This document shows, piece by piece, positions 12,193 through 24,069 of a DNA stretch of 64,000 bases. This DNA is from Apricaphanius iberus (lineage: Eukaryota; Chordata; Actinopteri; Cyprinodontiformes; Aphaniidae): contig JAPXFQ010001965.1 of the NCBI GenBank assembly GCA_028564705.1, positions 62,001-126,000 of the forward strand. Reading direction: 5' to 3'. The position numbers and the translations under genes were made by a program. Within the stretch, counting starts at the first letter, position 1, and every line of letters begins with the position of its first letter. Below the pieces are notes generated by a model. The model was not told where the DNA came from and made no database searches. It saw nothing but the letters and a program-made list of their open reading frames with translations.

Positions 12193-12430
12193 ACCAATTT
12201 ATTTTTAGCGATTAAGATATAAATCTAATGTATGTATTTTTGTGTTACAAAATGAATGCCTGTATTTGGGAAATGATTGAATAATTTCATTATGTATGAA
12301 CTGAACAAACAATACACAATGATGAAAGTAAATCACCAATTTACAGTAATACTCTTCGTAAAAATATACTATCTTGGTCTGGTGCTTATCTCTAGCTGTC
12401 ATTGAGCAAAGGCCATGATACATCCTGGAC

Positions 12431-13390
12431 TAGGGATGCACCGAACCGCTTTTGTTTGTTTCTGATACCAATACAGATATCTGAGGTTCAAAATCTGCAG
12501 ATATCGATCCAATACCAATCCAAACAAATTACATAAACTGTGTGCCCTGAGGAAAAGGCACTAGGGATGCAACAATACCGCTTTTTGCCAAACCAATACG
12601 ATACCAATACTTGGATCTGAGTACCGTATTTTTCGGATTATAAAGTCGCTCCGGAGTATAAGTCGCGCCAGCCGAAAATGTATAATAAGGAAGGAAAAAA
12701 ACATATATAAGTCGCTTATCTTGGGGAAATTTATTTGATAAAATCCATCCCAGCTGGGTGAAAAACCACTCACTCAAACCGACCGCGGCTCCTCCTGCAG
12801 CTGACTGGATGCCTAGACAAATAGGAGGAGCCGCAGCACCGAAGCGACCTGGTTGAAATATCCACGCATAGCTGCCAGCTGGGCTCTCTGCCGCTACCGA
12901 TCGAAGCGTGAGGTCCTCCGCTGACTTTGTAAAGAGAGAAGCTGTTCCTTCGTTCTAAGACTGTGCTGGACACTTTTTGAACACTCCTCCTCGCAATCCC
13001 TGAATTTGATTGACCATCGAACTCTGCCTTTCCTTGTTTTTTTTTAAATGTGTTAATAATTTCACACATAAGTCGCACCCCCAGCCAAACTATGAAAAAA
13101 ACTGCGACTTATAATCCGAAAAATACGGTACTTGCGGATACCAAGTACCAATGCCGATACTTTAACCACACACAAAAATTTGATCAAAAAATATTTGATT
13201 TACTTCTCTGCTTGTTACAACTGATTGTGAATAAAAAAAAAGTAAAATTAAAAAAATGTTAGCAAAAGTAACATGTCAAGTGAAAAATAAAAATTTTCTG
13301 TGAAATTATAGCAAGTTTCCACATTTTAAGTATCAGTCAACTGTAACCGATACCGAAACAGTACATAAGAATGGTGTCAGTGCAGCCCTA
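12431..13390. mobile_element. non-autonomous hAT element with 8-bp target duplication
   Basis: The ends are TAGGGATGCACCGA on the left and TGCAGCCCTA on the right, an imperfect terminal inverted repeat. TCCTGGAC (12423-12430) and CCCTGGAC (13391-13398) form an 8-bp target duplication with one mismatch. The interior is rich in GATACC/GGTATC words. A second start, TAGGGATGCAACAATACC, lies at 12562, so either a related element inserted into the first or the left end was duplicated. It contains the TA-flanked MITE at 12622-13130. There is no transposase. Confidence 0.8.
12622..13130. mobile_element. TA-flanked MITE (Tc1/mariner-like), inserted in a hAT
   Basis: The left end TA|CCGTATTTTTCGG and right end CCGAAAAATACGG|TA are near-perfect inverted repeats that extend to about 26 bases (…ATTATAAGTCGC) with one extra base on the left. 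Removing the element and one TA restores a continuous GATCTGAG-TA-CTTGCGG in the surrounding hAT, which proves insertion with a TA duplication. Inside, GCGGCTCCTCCT (12785-12796) pairs perfectly with AGGAGGAGCCGC (12823-12834). No transposase frame is present. Confidence 0.88.
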
Positions 13391-13449
13391 CCCTGGACAC
13401 GTCACCAGAAATAATATATAAAAGATTTAATTTTTCTTTCCTTTAATGT

Positions 13450-13779
13450 CAGAAGCTTGCATCTAAGAATTTTTGTCATTTTAGCATCATATGGGCAGAT
13501 GTTTTGTGACAGGAGGAACTATGTTATTTCACAGTATAAACAGCATTATGAGAGAAAAAAAACACATTATGGGGAAATATTGATGCAAAACCTTGGGCAC
13601 AAATGTGTCTTACAAATGAACAATGACCCTAATCATGTTGCCAAATTAGATAGAAAACAGCTTCAGGGGAACAACTTCAAGGTTTTAGAGTTGACATCAT
13701 AAAGTCATGATCACAGTCCCGGAGAATATATATGGGCAGAGCTGAAAAAGTGTTTGTGCAAGCAAGACAGTTTACCAGT
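13450..13779 (+). pseudogene. Tc1-like transposase remnant (3' part)
   Basis: The frame through 13570-13760 gives HYGEILMQNLGHKC, then QMNNDPNHVAKLDRKQLQ and, after a stop, SPGEYIWAELKKCL. These correspond to the second catalytic aspartate block (Q.DNDPKHTAK) and the PDLNPIENLW.ELK block of Tc1 transposases. The first D of DND is N here and the catalytic glutamate block is degenerate, so it is dead. It is cut on the right by the MITE starting at 13780. Confidence 0.7.
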
Positions 13780-14057
13780 CAGTACGTTTACATGCAGCAA
13801 GAGAAATTTGAATCATTGCCTTAAATCGCCTTAAATTATTGCCTTATTGACTGAAATCAGACTTTTAAAATGCATGTATGCACCTTAGTCTGGCTAGAAT
13901 TGAACCAAACTGAAGCTTCAGAAGCTTGGCTTCTCTTCTCGGATAGTGTGATTTGAATTGAACTTCTTTGCAACCAGCCCCCTCACCCCCGCGGACACTC
14001 CCTCAGGAAGTTAGGAGAGCTGGAAATGCGACCCCGCAATAATAACAGTGTTATAAG

Positions 14058-15880
14058 TAGGGATGGGTACCCATGTCACCGGTTCTGACAAAAACGGTAG
14101 TAACCAGACCAAAAAGCAGTGCACATTTTGGTGCCTTATTTCGTTTCTTTTTTTCCGGAGATGTCAAACACATTCTGGGCATGCCATCATCCAAGAGTGA
14201 TTCACTATATCACCAGAAAAGGTAAACATGGCCATCTTTGTGCAAAAAATCCTGCTAAAAGTTAGGGCCGTCAAAATGAACACACTAACGCGGATCGATT
14301 CATTCCTAGAATTAACTGACACCCCCCCCCCCTTTTTTTTTTTACGCAATGAAAAACGCATTCCCAGAACAGCGCCCTGTTAATAATTCAGCCCGCAACA
14401 CATCAGCTCTCCTTCCTAGCCAGCCAAACTGTGGATTGTTGTGCAGCGTCATGTGTTTGTGATCCTAAATGACATGCAGTATTGGGGAAATACTTTGTAA
14501 ATGTATTTAGTTACAGAATACCTGCTTTAAAATGTATTTTGTAACGTATTACATTACTTTGCTGAAACCTGGTACTGTATTCTAAATACATGGAATACTT
14601 AAAAAACTGCATTTAAGTTTAATAAATGTCACAAAATGTGCTGGTAGCTACTCCTGCAGGAAAATAGAGAGCATATTAATGCTAAACAAAAGATTCTGAA
14701 TGGGAAAAAAAATAAATAAAAGTTTTAATTATTTTTGGCACAAAACTGTTACCTCTCAGGTAACAAAAAGCAACCAACCAAACTGTTTTTCAGTAGTAAT
14801 ATCTCTTTAAATTTTATTAGATTTTATATTTAGTCATTTTAAATGAAGTTTAGCTGTTTTGGAGCCACAGCCAATTAGGCTATTTGCGACTTTCTGTCAT
14901 AAATATGCAAAGTATTGTAAACTGACATTCATTGCACTCCAAAATGGAAAGCTTTTAACCTTGTTGCAATAATTTTAGGGAAACCCATCACAACAACATA
15001 TAATCAAGCTAACATCATGTCAGATAGAACCGACACTGTAACTTTGGGGAAATGACCTAACTAATACGATATAGGCCCTGTCAAATAATGAAAAAAAAAA
15101 AAACAAAGGTAGAGGATTTTGTTTTGTTTTTGTACATCGTTGCAGTGTCTTTTAATTTTTTTTTTTTTTACTTTCACAGACGTTGAAAGGTTGGCAAGCC
15201 GGATGCTTTATGTTTCAAGTTTGCTGTTGACATTGTTGATGTGCGCCGTACAATTTTCCCACCTGGATCATCACTAACTTTTGCAAATAAATTTTAGGTC
15301 TTAATAAGAATATGCCGCTTCATTCATTGATACCAAATTACAGCTGCTCCACCTATCACTGTAGTTCGCCTGCATACTTTACAGTTTGACACCAGAAGCA
15401 TTGTGATGCGACTCTATGACTAGTGTTGCAAGATTTGATAGTTTCCCCCGTTTTAATCACCACGGCTTTGTCAGGAATGCTCGAATGAAATCTAGCATGA
15501 CTTGAAAATAATGAACTGCGAGAGAGCGCCATTGAATGCATCATTTCCTTCAATGCTAGTAGGTTTATTTGGCTGCAGTTGTGGCTCCAACCCCCCCAGC
15601 TTTTTTTTAAAGAGCAACTGCATCTAGATTTGTCCTTTTATTTACACTGTCATATTTAGGAATGGTGATTAATTTACAGCTACCTGTGATTAATTAGATC
15701 ACAATTTTGTATTGTTTGACAGCCCTACTAAAAAGAAAAAAATAAGAGGTTATTTGGATGAAGTTTGTATGTTTTCCATTTTTGAAGCACCGTTTCAAGC
15801 ACCGTTTAAGCACCGGCACCGTTTCAAAAGTACCGGTTAAGCACCGGTATCGGATTAAACCTAAACGATACCCATCACTA
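14058..15880. mobile_element. hAT element with perfect 8-bp duplication GTTATAAG
   Basis: The ends TAGGGATGGGTACC and GATACCCATCACTA form an inverted repeat. GTTATAAG occurs immediately on both sides (14050-14057 and 15881-15888). The interior near both ends repeats ACCGGTTC and GCACCGGTA words. The middle is occupied by another hAT (14263-15727). No transposase remains. Confidence 0.88.
14263..15727. mobile_element. hAT element nested in the 14058-15880 hAT
   Basis: The ends TAGGGCCGTCAAA and TTTGACAGCCCTA are inverted repeats. The flanks CTAAAAGT (14255-14262) and CTAAAAAG (15728-15735) are an 8-bp duplication with one mismatch. Left-end sequence AACGCGGATCGATTC and right-end GTGATTAATT fit the widespread teleost family with TAGGGCTGTCAAA ends. 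The interior 14470-15080 contains a further GTAACGTATTAC-type repeat whose limits I cannot define, and long A and T runs at 15090 and 15160. No transposase frame is intact. Confidence 0.85.
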
Positions 15881-18764
15881 GTTATAAGAGGCATATCGGG
15901 TCTAAGACAAAAGTAAGCTGCCAATTAGTACATGTTTGGACTTATGAAGAGGTATGGCGTTGTTACTGTAAATTTCCTGCTTTAACTCTGTCTGCTTCAC
16001 TCCTGGAAGCCTCAATTTACTGCCTGAATATAGCTGGAAGCTAACCGCTAGTAGGTCAACAAGTAAGGGCACATGCTTCAAATGTCATGGCAGTCCTTAT
16101 AGCAGCTGACATGCAACCCCACAGGGTTCTGTATCCACAGGAGTCTGTCCATATGTCACATGGATTTTCCTACCAGGTGTTATAGGGTGCATTCAGTCAC
16201 AACTTGTTTTGACATCAACAATCCAGTGTACAACTAGTGAATGATTTCAATATTTATTATCATATGTCAATTGATTCTTTTATCATTTACTTTTTTTATT
16301 CATATTTATATGATTAATTTACCAAGCAAAACCACTTCTATACTGGCCACCTTTGGAAATGCCAGAACAAATTGAAATCAACAAAACCAAATTGCTGTCA
16401 AAATATTAACATATATACAAATGGATATATGAAAATATAGAATCACAAGATAAAAAGAAATAGAAATTCCCAATATTTTCCTACAGTGGAGATACTCACT
16501 TATATCAGCAGCAGGTTAATCCACAAGAAAGAAAATTAACTGAGATAAATAATTTAAATAAAGCAATATATGTGTGATAACTATATGAGTTCACTTTATG
16601 AAATAAATTACCAACTTAAGTTCTCTTTTTAATCATATTCTAATTTATTGAGATAAAGATGTACAGCATATTGCATTGGGTGTATTAAAGCTTTGATTAA
16701 TTATTTAACTCTCACAAGTAATAACTGTTGTTAAAAAAGCATCATATTTAGACATGAATAAAATCCATTTGGCTCCAAATATACAGAATAAGGGAAGGAC
16801 GTCACTGAATATCTATGAATAAATTCAAATCCTATAGAGATCTAGTCTTTTTTTCATCATCATACTGTACAAATTAATAATCTGATATTGAATAAATGTC
16901 ACTCAAAAGCTTTAATAGTGGTAAAATCAATATTCAACCAAATCTTTCTGGTGGCATAAATATGAAGTCTTTTAATATAGTTGAGAAAATGGATGACACT
17001 TTTGACAATTTAAAATAAAAACTCTGATTCAGAAGATGTTTTGAATTCAGACAATAAATTATTACACTGTGGTGCAGTGCTTCTGACAGAAACATACCAA
17101 CTAACAGAATTGGTGGTGAAACTTGATGCAGGTTAATAATTCAAGAAGAGTTAGCAGATGCTGACATTACAATCTATACTCAGGAAAGCAGCACCAATAG
17201 ACATCTTAATGAACCAGCCAAAATCCAAGGACATACCTGGAGTAATATAAGACACAAGAAACCCTTCAAATAGAGTAGAAGAAATAATGAAGTGTACACT
17301 ATGCAAACCTTATGTAAATATCAATACAAAAGCAAATTAAATACAAAAGAACATCAACAAAGCACCAATATCTAATAAAACCTAAAGATCTGGACATAAT
17401 CAATGATTTCAAGTTTAAAAAGAGAACCAAGCTTAAGGTACAGTAGGTATATAAAGTATTCATAGCCCTTTGAAATTGTTCACTCTTTGTTTTATTGCAA
17501 ATATTGCTAAAATCGAAAAAGTTAATTTTATCTCCAATTAATGTACACTCAGCAGCCCATCTTGACTGAAACAACAGAAATGTTGACATTTTTTTGCACA
17601 TTTCTTAAAAGAGAAAAAACTGAAATATCACATGGTCATAACTATTCTGACCATTTGCAGTAACACTAAACTTGAACTCACATGCTGTCCATTTTTTCTG
17701 ATGTTCCTTGATATGGTTCTACTCCTTTATCGGAGTCCTGCTGTGCTTAATTAAACTGATTGGACTTGATTAAGAAAGGCACACACCAGTCTATATAAGA
17801 CCGTACACAGTGCATGTCAGAGCAAATGAGAACCATTAGGTCGAAAGAACTGCCCAAGGAGCTCAGTGACAGAATATTGGCAAGGCACTGATCTGGCCAA
17901 AGTTAAAAAAAATATGTTTGCAGCACTCAATGTTTACTAGGAGCACAGTGGCCTCCAAAATCCTTAAATGGAAGAAGTTTTGGACAACCAGAACTCTTCC
18001 TAGACCAGCCAAACTGAGCATTCGTGGGGGAAGAGCCCTGGTGAGAGAAACAAAGAAGAACCAAAAGTTCACTGCAGCTGAGCTCCAGAGGTGGGAGAAA
18101 GTTTCGTCGAGTCAGCTATCTGTCCAGCCTTCCACCAGTGGGCTTTATGGCAGAGTGGCCTGAGGCAAGCTCTCCTCAGTGCAAGACATGTGAAAGCCTG
18201 AATAGTGTTTGCCAAAAAGACACATGAAGGACTCGCATACTGAGATAAATAGGATTCTCTGGTCTGATAAGACCAAGACTGAACTATGTGGAGAAAACCA
18301 GGCATTGATCATCATTGCCCAATACAATCCCTACAATAAAACATGGTGGTGGGAGGATCATGTTGTGGGGGTGTTTTCCAGATAAAGGGACAGGACAACT
18401 GGTTCAATAGAAGGAAATATCAATGTGGCCAAGTACAGAGATATCCTGGAATGAAACCTCTTCCAGAGTGCTCAGGAACTCAGGATGTGCCAAAGCGTCA
18501 CCTTTCAGCAGGACAATGACCCTAAGTGCACAGCTAAAATAAAAAGGAGTGGTTTTGGAACAACTCTGTGAGCATTCTTTACAGGCCCAGGCAGAGCCCT
18601 GACATAAACCCAACTGAGCATCTCTGGAGAGACCTGAAAATGGCTGTCCACCAACATTCACCATCCAATCTGACAGAACTGGAGAAGATCTGCAGGAAGA
18701 ATAGCAAAGGATTCCCAAATCAAGGTTGAAAAACTTGCTGGATGATAATTCGATAGCAATATAT

Positions 18765-19095
18765 ATCATCATCATCCTTAATTTATAAAGCACGTTTAAA
18801 CAGCGACAACGTCAACCAAAGTGCTGTACAACACAATAAATTACCAAACAAATAAAATCCAGCAGCATAAAACAGATAAAACAAGTAGAAACTAAAAAAA
18901 AACCCCACAAGGGTTACACTGCCACAGCCGAAAAGGCCAGGGAATAAAAATATGTCTTTAAACAAACTTTAAAAGTGGGGACGGAAGGGGCTAGTCGGAC
19001 CGTCAGGGGGAGTTGGTTCCAAAGCTTAGGAGCACAAACGGAAAAAGCCCGTTCCCCACGGGCCTTATAGCGGGCAGGAGAAACAAGCAGAAGTA
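18765..19095 (-). mobile_element. L2/CR1-type LINE 3' end fragment
   Basis: On the minus strand the segment encodes CAPKLWNQLP-like sequence (LSFGTNSP after decay), then LLKFV.RHIFIP in register with the usual LWN.LP...FKS.LK..LF C-terminus of L2-type ORF2. A 3' UTR follows and ends in a TTTATAAAG stretch at 18780. It lies within the left arm of the hAT and is separate from the larger LINE at 19446. Confidence 0.6.
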
Positions 19096-20880
19096 ACGAT
19101 CTATCTATCGATCGATAGACGTGTTGTGCGATAGAAAAAAAAGGGGTCGATAAAAAAGTTTGATAGAAAAAAAACGTTTCCCCTCATTTTTTCATTATAC
19201 CCTTTCAGGCAGCTTAATACAACAATCATTCCTTACTCCAAACGAATCATTAACAATGACGCACGCAGCTCTGTCAGCCACCCTCTTTCCTTTCAAACCA
19301 CAAAAAGGATTAAATAATTTGAGCTGAAACTGAATATTTTTATAGTCCCTAAGCAAACCATCGCCGTAACTTCGCCGTGCTCAGACGTTACAACAAGGCA
19401 GCAGCGGATGATGTTCCGGATAAATGTTTCAGTGGCTCTGGTAAAGGCAAGGCAAGGCTATTTTATTTATATAGCACACTTTCAACACAAGGCAATTCAA
19501 GGTGCTTTACATGATTCAGTGATAATGATACCAAATACATGGTTACAGAAGCATGATTAGAGAAAAACGGAAACATATAGGTTTAACAGATATACACAAT
19601 CAATCAATAAGAAAAGATGATGTAAGGAACAAATTTATGCAATATAGATTAAAAACAGATAAAACACAAAAGACTAAAAATGAATTAAAAAATAAAAATA
19701 AGAATAAAGATTAAACCACAAGAATCAAATAGTGATCAGAAAGCGCAATTTAGGTCTCAAAGGCAGCTCTGAATAGTATGGTTTTAATCTTTGATTTAAA
19801 AGAGCCTAACGATTCAGCATTTTTGCATTCTTCTGGAAGTTTTTCCAGATTTGTGGAGCATAGAGGCTGAAAGCTGCCTCTCCCTGTTTAGTTCTAATTT
19901 TAAGAATGTTAGGTAGGTGCGAGTTGGAGGACCTGAGTGGTCTGCTGGGTTGTTATAGTGACAGCAGATCTCCAACATCTGCTAAACCGTTCAGGGATTT
20001 ATAAACTAGTAGGAGTATTTTAAAGTCTATTCTCTGAGCTACAGTGAGCCAGTGTAAGGACTTAAGAACTGGGGTTATGTGTTCTACTTTCCTGGTTCTA
20101 GTGTGAACGCGGGCAGCAGCGTTCTGGATCAGCTGCAGTTGTCTGATTGCTTTTTTAGGTAGACCTGTGAGGACGCTGTTGCAGTAATCAATCCGACTAA
20201 AGATAAACGCATGGATCAGTTTTTCAAGGTCCTTCTTTGACATCAGCTCTTTGATCCTAGAAATGTTCTTCAGGTGATAGAAGGCTGACCTTGTTATTGC
20301 CTTTATGTGACCCTGGAGGTTCAGGTCTGAGTCCATTATGACACTTAGATCTCTGGCCTGATGAGTCGTTTTTAGTTGTATTAGCTGAAGCTGTGTGCTG
20401 ACTCTGGATCGCTCCTTAGGTCCAAAAATAATTACTTCTGTTTTGTTTCTGTTTAGCTGGAGAAAGTTACGGGACATCCAGTCGTTGATTTGTTCAATGA
20501 ATTCATTTAAGGTCTGGATAGAATCAAAGTCACCTGGTGACAATATAATGTATAGCTGTGTGTCACCTGCATAGTTATGGTAACTTATCTGATTGGCTCA
20601 TATAATCTTGGTTAGTGGGAGCATATAGATATTGACCAGGAGGGGTCCCAGGATGGAGCCCTGGGGGACCCCACATGTGACTTCTGTTTGTTCTGATGAG
20701 AAATTTCCAATGGACACAAATAACTGCCTATTTTTGAGGTAAGACTCAAACCATTGAAGTGCTGTACCAGTGAGTCCGATCCAGCTCTCCAATTTCAAGT
20801 AATATTTTGTGATCAACAGTGTCAAATGCTGCACTGAGGTCAAACAGAATCAGAACTGTGGTTCTGCCGCTGTCTGTGTT

Positions 20881-22616
20881 TACAGTCAGGTTCATAAATA
20901 TTGGGACATCGACACAATGCTAACATTTTTGGTTCTATACACCACCACAATGGATATAAAATGAAACGAACAAGATGTGCTTTAACTGCAGACTGTCAGC
21001 TTTTATTTGAGGGTATTTACATCCAAATCAGGTGAACGGTGTAGGAATTACAACAGTTTGCATATGTGCCTCCCACTTGTTAAGGGACCAAAAGTAATGG
21101 GACAGAATAAGAACCATAAATGAAACTTATACATTTCAATACTTGGTTGCAAATATTTTGCAGTCAATTACAACCTGAAGTCAGGAACACATAGACATCA
21201 GCTGTTCCATGGCCAGGTGTGTGTTATTCCCTCATTATCCCAATTACAATGAGCAGATAAAAGGTCCAGAGTTCATTTCAAGTGTGCTATTTGCATTTGG
21301 AATCTGTTGCTGTCAACTTTCAAGATGAGATCCAAAGAGCTCTCACTATCAGTGAAGCAAGCCATCATTAGGCTGAAAAAACAAAATAAACCTATCAGAG
21401 AGATAGCAAAAACATTAGGCGTGGCCAAAACAACAGTTTGGAACATTCTCAAAAAGAAGGAACGCACCGGTGAGCTCAGCAACACCAAAAGACCCGGAAG
21501 ATCACGGAAAACAACTGTGGTGGAGGACCGAAGACTCCTTTTCCTGGTGAAGAAAACACCCTTCGTAACAGTTGGCCAGATCAAGAACACTCTCCAGGAG
21601 GTAGGTGTATCTGTGTCAAAGTCAACAATCAAGAGAAGACTCCACCAGTGTGAATACAGAGTGTTCACCACAAGACGTAAACCATTGGTGAGCCCCCAAA
21701 ACAGGACGGCCAGATTAGAGTTTGCCAAACAACATCTAAAAAAGCCTTCACAGTTCTGGAACAACATCCTATGGACAGATGAGAGCAAGATCAACTTATA
21801 CCAGAGTGATGGGAAGAGAAGAGTGTGGAGACGGAAAGGAACTGCTCATGATCCTAAGCATACCACCTCACCAGGGAAGCATGGTGCTGAAGTGTCATGT
21901 AGTGGGCATGTAGGGCTGCCAGTGGAACTGGTTCTCTTGTAATTATTGATGATGTGCATGCTGACAAAAGCAGCAAGATGAATTCTGAAGTGTTTCGAGC
22001 AATATTATCTGCTCATATTCAGCCAAATGCCTCAGAACTCATTGGACGGCGCTTCACAGTGCAGATGGACAATGACCCAAAGCATACTGCAAAACCAACC
22101 AAAGAGTTTTTGAAGGGAAAGAAGTGGACTGTTTTGCAATGGCCAAGTCATTCACCTGACCTGAATCCGATTGAGCATGCATTTCACTTTCTCAAGACAA
22201 AACTGAAGGGAAAATGCCCCAGGAACAAGCAGGAACTGAAGGCTGTTGCAGTAGAGGCCTGGCAGAGCATCACCAGGGATGAAACCCAACGTCTGGTGAT
22301 GTCTATGTGTTCCTGACTTCAAGTTGTAATTGACTGCAAAAGATTTGCAACCAAGTATTGAAATGTATAAGTTTCATTTATGGTTCTTATTCTGTCCCAT
22401 TACTTTTGGTCCCTTAACAAGTGGGAGGCACATTTGCAAACTGTTGTAATTCCTACACTGTTCACCTGATTTGGATGTAAATACCCTCAAATAAAAGCTG
22501 ACAGTCTGCAGTTAAAGCACATCTTGTTTGTTTCATTTTATATCCATTGTGGTGGTGTATAGAGACAAAAATTTTAGCATTGTGTCAATGTCCCAATATT
22601 TATGGACCTAGCTGTA
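20881..22616 (+). mobile_element. Tc1-like element (B) with 318-bp inverted repeats, youngest in the nest
   Basis: Bounded by TA at 20881-20882 and 22615-22616. The ends are CAGTCAGGTTCATAAATATT and, inverted, CAGCTAGGTCCATAAATATT. The inverted repeats run from 20883-21200 and 22297-22614; by eye they differ at about a dozen positions, roughly 96% identity. Each contains ATTGGGAC-type ends and a shared inner block (GGGACCAAAAGTAATGGGAC), as in Tc1 families with long IR/DR ends. The insertion splits the L2 reverse transcriptase. The transposase between the repeats is described separately. Confidence 0.93.
21325..22316 (+). pseudogene. Tc1 transposase with one frameshift
   Basis: The cut-and-paste DDE transposase of the element. 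The first part (21325-21880) starts MRSKELSLSVKQAIIRLKKQ, the first helix-turn-helix of the paired-like DNA-binding domain. It continues with the basic GRP-like hook (KRPGRSRKTT), a second helix-turn-helix, and the catalytic block ILWTDESKI with the first D at 21778-21780. One net base is missing near 21884-21888 (ATGGTGCTGAAG where the family has a glycine-rich KHGGGS), and the frame runs to a TAA near 21942. The shifted frame then restores the normal protein: IIDDV, QMDNDPKHTAKPTK (D at 22068-22070) and HSPDLNPIEHAF (E at 22173-22175). Spacing is DD34E, as in Tc1. It stops at TGA 22314-22316, inside the right inverted repeat. A further upstream ATG at 21307 is possible. All three catalytic residues are kept. 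Confidence 0.92.
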
Positions 22617-23103
22617 TGCGGATTTCATTTAAAACTTTGACTAGGGCAGTCTCAGTGCTGTGATGGGCACGGAAACCAGATTGAAAATTATCAAAGGAGT
22701 CGTTCATTGTCAGGAATGTAGTTAGCTGTTGAGATACAGCTTTTTCAATAATCTTACTGATGAACGGGAGATTAGAGATTGTCCTATAATTCTGCATCAA
22801 TGTATTATCTAGGTTGTTTTTCTTTAATAGGGGTTTGATAACTGCTGTTTTAAGGGCCCGGGGGAAGACACCTGACTGGAGGGATGCATTAACTATTTGC
22901 ATCAGATCGGATTTAATGACGGAGAACTTTCTTTAAAAAAGGTGTGGGTAAGATATCGAGGCAGCAAGAGGAGGAGTTTAGCTGTTTAATAATTTCATCA
23001 AGATGTGATTGATTTAGTTTTTTGAAATCAGACATTTTATCTGCATTTTTTTTATTTTTACATGGGAATGAAAATGGTTGTGGGTTGGGTGCTGCTATTG
23101 CTG

Positions 23104-24069
23104 CTAATTCCAGCTCTGTTGAGATAGCGCTGATTTTCTTTGAATAGAGACGCTGATCCAAAGACTTTGAAGTTGCTCACATATCCAATAGAAGTTTACA
23201 GGCATTTTGTTTTCATCCAAGAGAGACCTAATTCTAGAAAACTGCACATCCTTACCTTCTGGAACTGGGCCAGACAACCAGATGTTTGAGATGTTGAGCT
23301 GATTAAGGGCCAAGAGCAGTTGTGATACATCAGCTCTTAAGACTTCACTCTGGCGTAGGCTGATGTCATAAGAGCCAGCATGTATGGTCAGTGTGTGTAT
23401 TCTAGGGTGTGGAGCAAGAATAGAGGGGATCTGTTCCATAATTTCTCTTATATTGTACCTTGGGAAATAGTGGATGTTTGTATTGTGGCTACAGAAGTTT
23501 TCATCCCATTTATGGAGCCATCATGAATAATCAGAACCTTAGCTTTGTTTCTTTTTGCTTTTTTTTTCCATCCATAGCGGCATTCCTCGATTTCTCCTGC
23601 TGACCTTGACTCGTGGCAGGGGCTGTGTCCTACAGGGAGTCTAAGGCTGTAATTCTGTTCTTTAGGGGAATTCCAGGGGGAGCGAATGATGACGGAAGCT
23701 TCCTCCTCTGCCTTTACTTTCTCCTGGGAACAGGCGTGGAGGTATTTCCGGAGTTTCGTTTCAGAGGCGGCCAGTTCTCCTCGAAATTTGAGTTTGCCGT
23801 TCTGCCCGTTCCACGTTTCGGTGAGGGAATTGTGTTTTTCGGTGCTTTCTGATTGTGGCTTGACCGAAGCACGGGCTATTGGATTTCTGTTGTTGTTGTT
23901 CCTTTGTCGGTATTGTCGTCTCATTGTTATATCCAGCATTGATTTCATAGTTAATTTCCAAACGGCGTAGTTTTTCTTTCATATTCCGGAGCTGTTCCTC
24001 CAGGGCGTTCTGTCTTTGGAGTAGGTTATCAAAGTTCTCGGCTGAGCAGTGTGCCATGTTGTTAATCAC
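23104..24069 (-). pseudogene. L2 LINE ORF1: coiled coil plus SGNH/esterase-like domain
   Basis: The minus-strand protein starts MINNMAHCSAENFDNLLQRQ and continues with EEQLRNMKEKLRRLE, a short coiled coil (24069-23950). A polar region rich in N, Q and R follows, then a basic KKKAKRNKAKVLIIHDGSI. VLIIHDGSI resembles block I (GDS) of SGNH hydrolases. After a frameshift near 23445, LTIHAGSYDISLRQSE resembles block III (G.ND) and IWLSGPVP an adjoining strand. An esterase domain in ORF1 is known in CR1/L2-type LINEs. The frame shifts at least twice, so the protein is not made as a unit. The similarity is by motif only. Confidence 0.65.

Larger units (their letters stand above)
13780..16090. mobile_element. 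MITE with CAGT(A/G)CGTTTACATG ends, copy 1, interrupted by a hAT
   Basis: It starts CAGTACGTTTACATGCA directly after the Tc1 remnant. After skipping the hAT at 14058-15880, the sequence from 15890 (CTGCTTCACTCC, TTTACTGCCTG, GGGCACATG) follows the complete second copy at 35564-36102. The right end expected as TGCATGTAAACGTACTG is missing, so this copy is truncated and the right boundary is approximate. Confidence 0.65.
19750..23161 (-). pseudogene. L2 ORF2 reverse transcriptase, broken
   Basis: Minus-strand reading order is as follows. 23161-22913 is the endonuclease-RT linker (SFPCK, then SDFKKLNQSHLDEIIKQLNS, LDILPTPFLK). 22902-22617 has AVIKPLLKK, NYRTISNLPFISKIIEK and FQSGFRAHHSTETAL. 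After the Tc1, 20880-20600 has LILFDLSAAFDTVDH, a frameshift, then GVPQGSILGPLL. 20543-19953 has [28 protein letters not shown] and [13 protein letters not shown]. The C-terminal APQIWK and FKSKIKTILFRAAFET end at a TAA at 19750-19752. These are the standard RT blocks of L2 elements. The active-site box reads YAGD instead of YADD (GGT for GAT near 20567), which would abolish catalysis even without the frameshifts. The normal APE endonuclease domain is absent. Confidence 0.85.

Noticed and set aside
21273..21794. A 173-codon minus-strand frame
   Set aside because: It is the reverse-strand shadow of the Tc1 (B) transposase.
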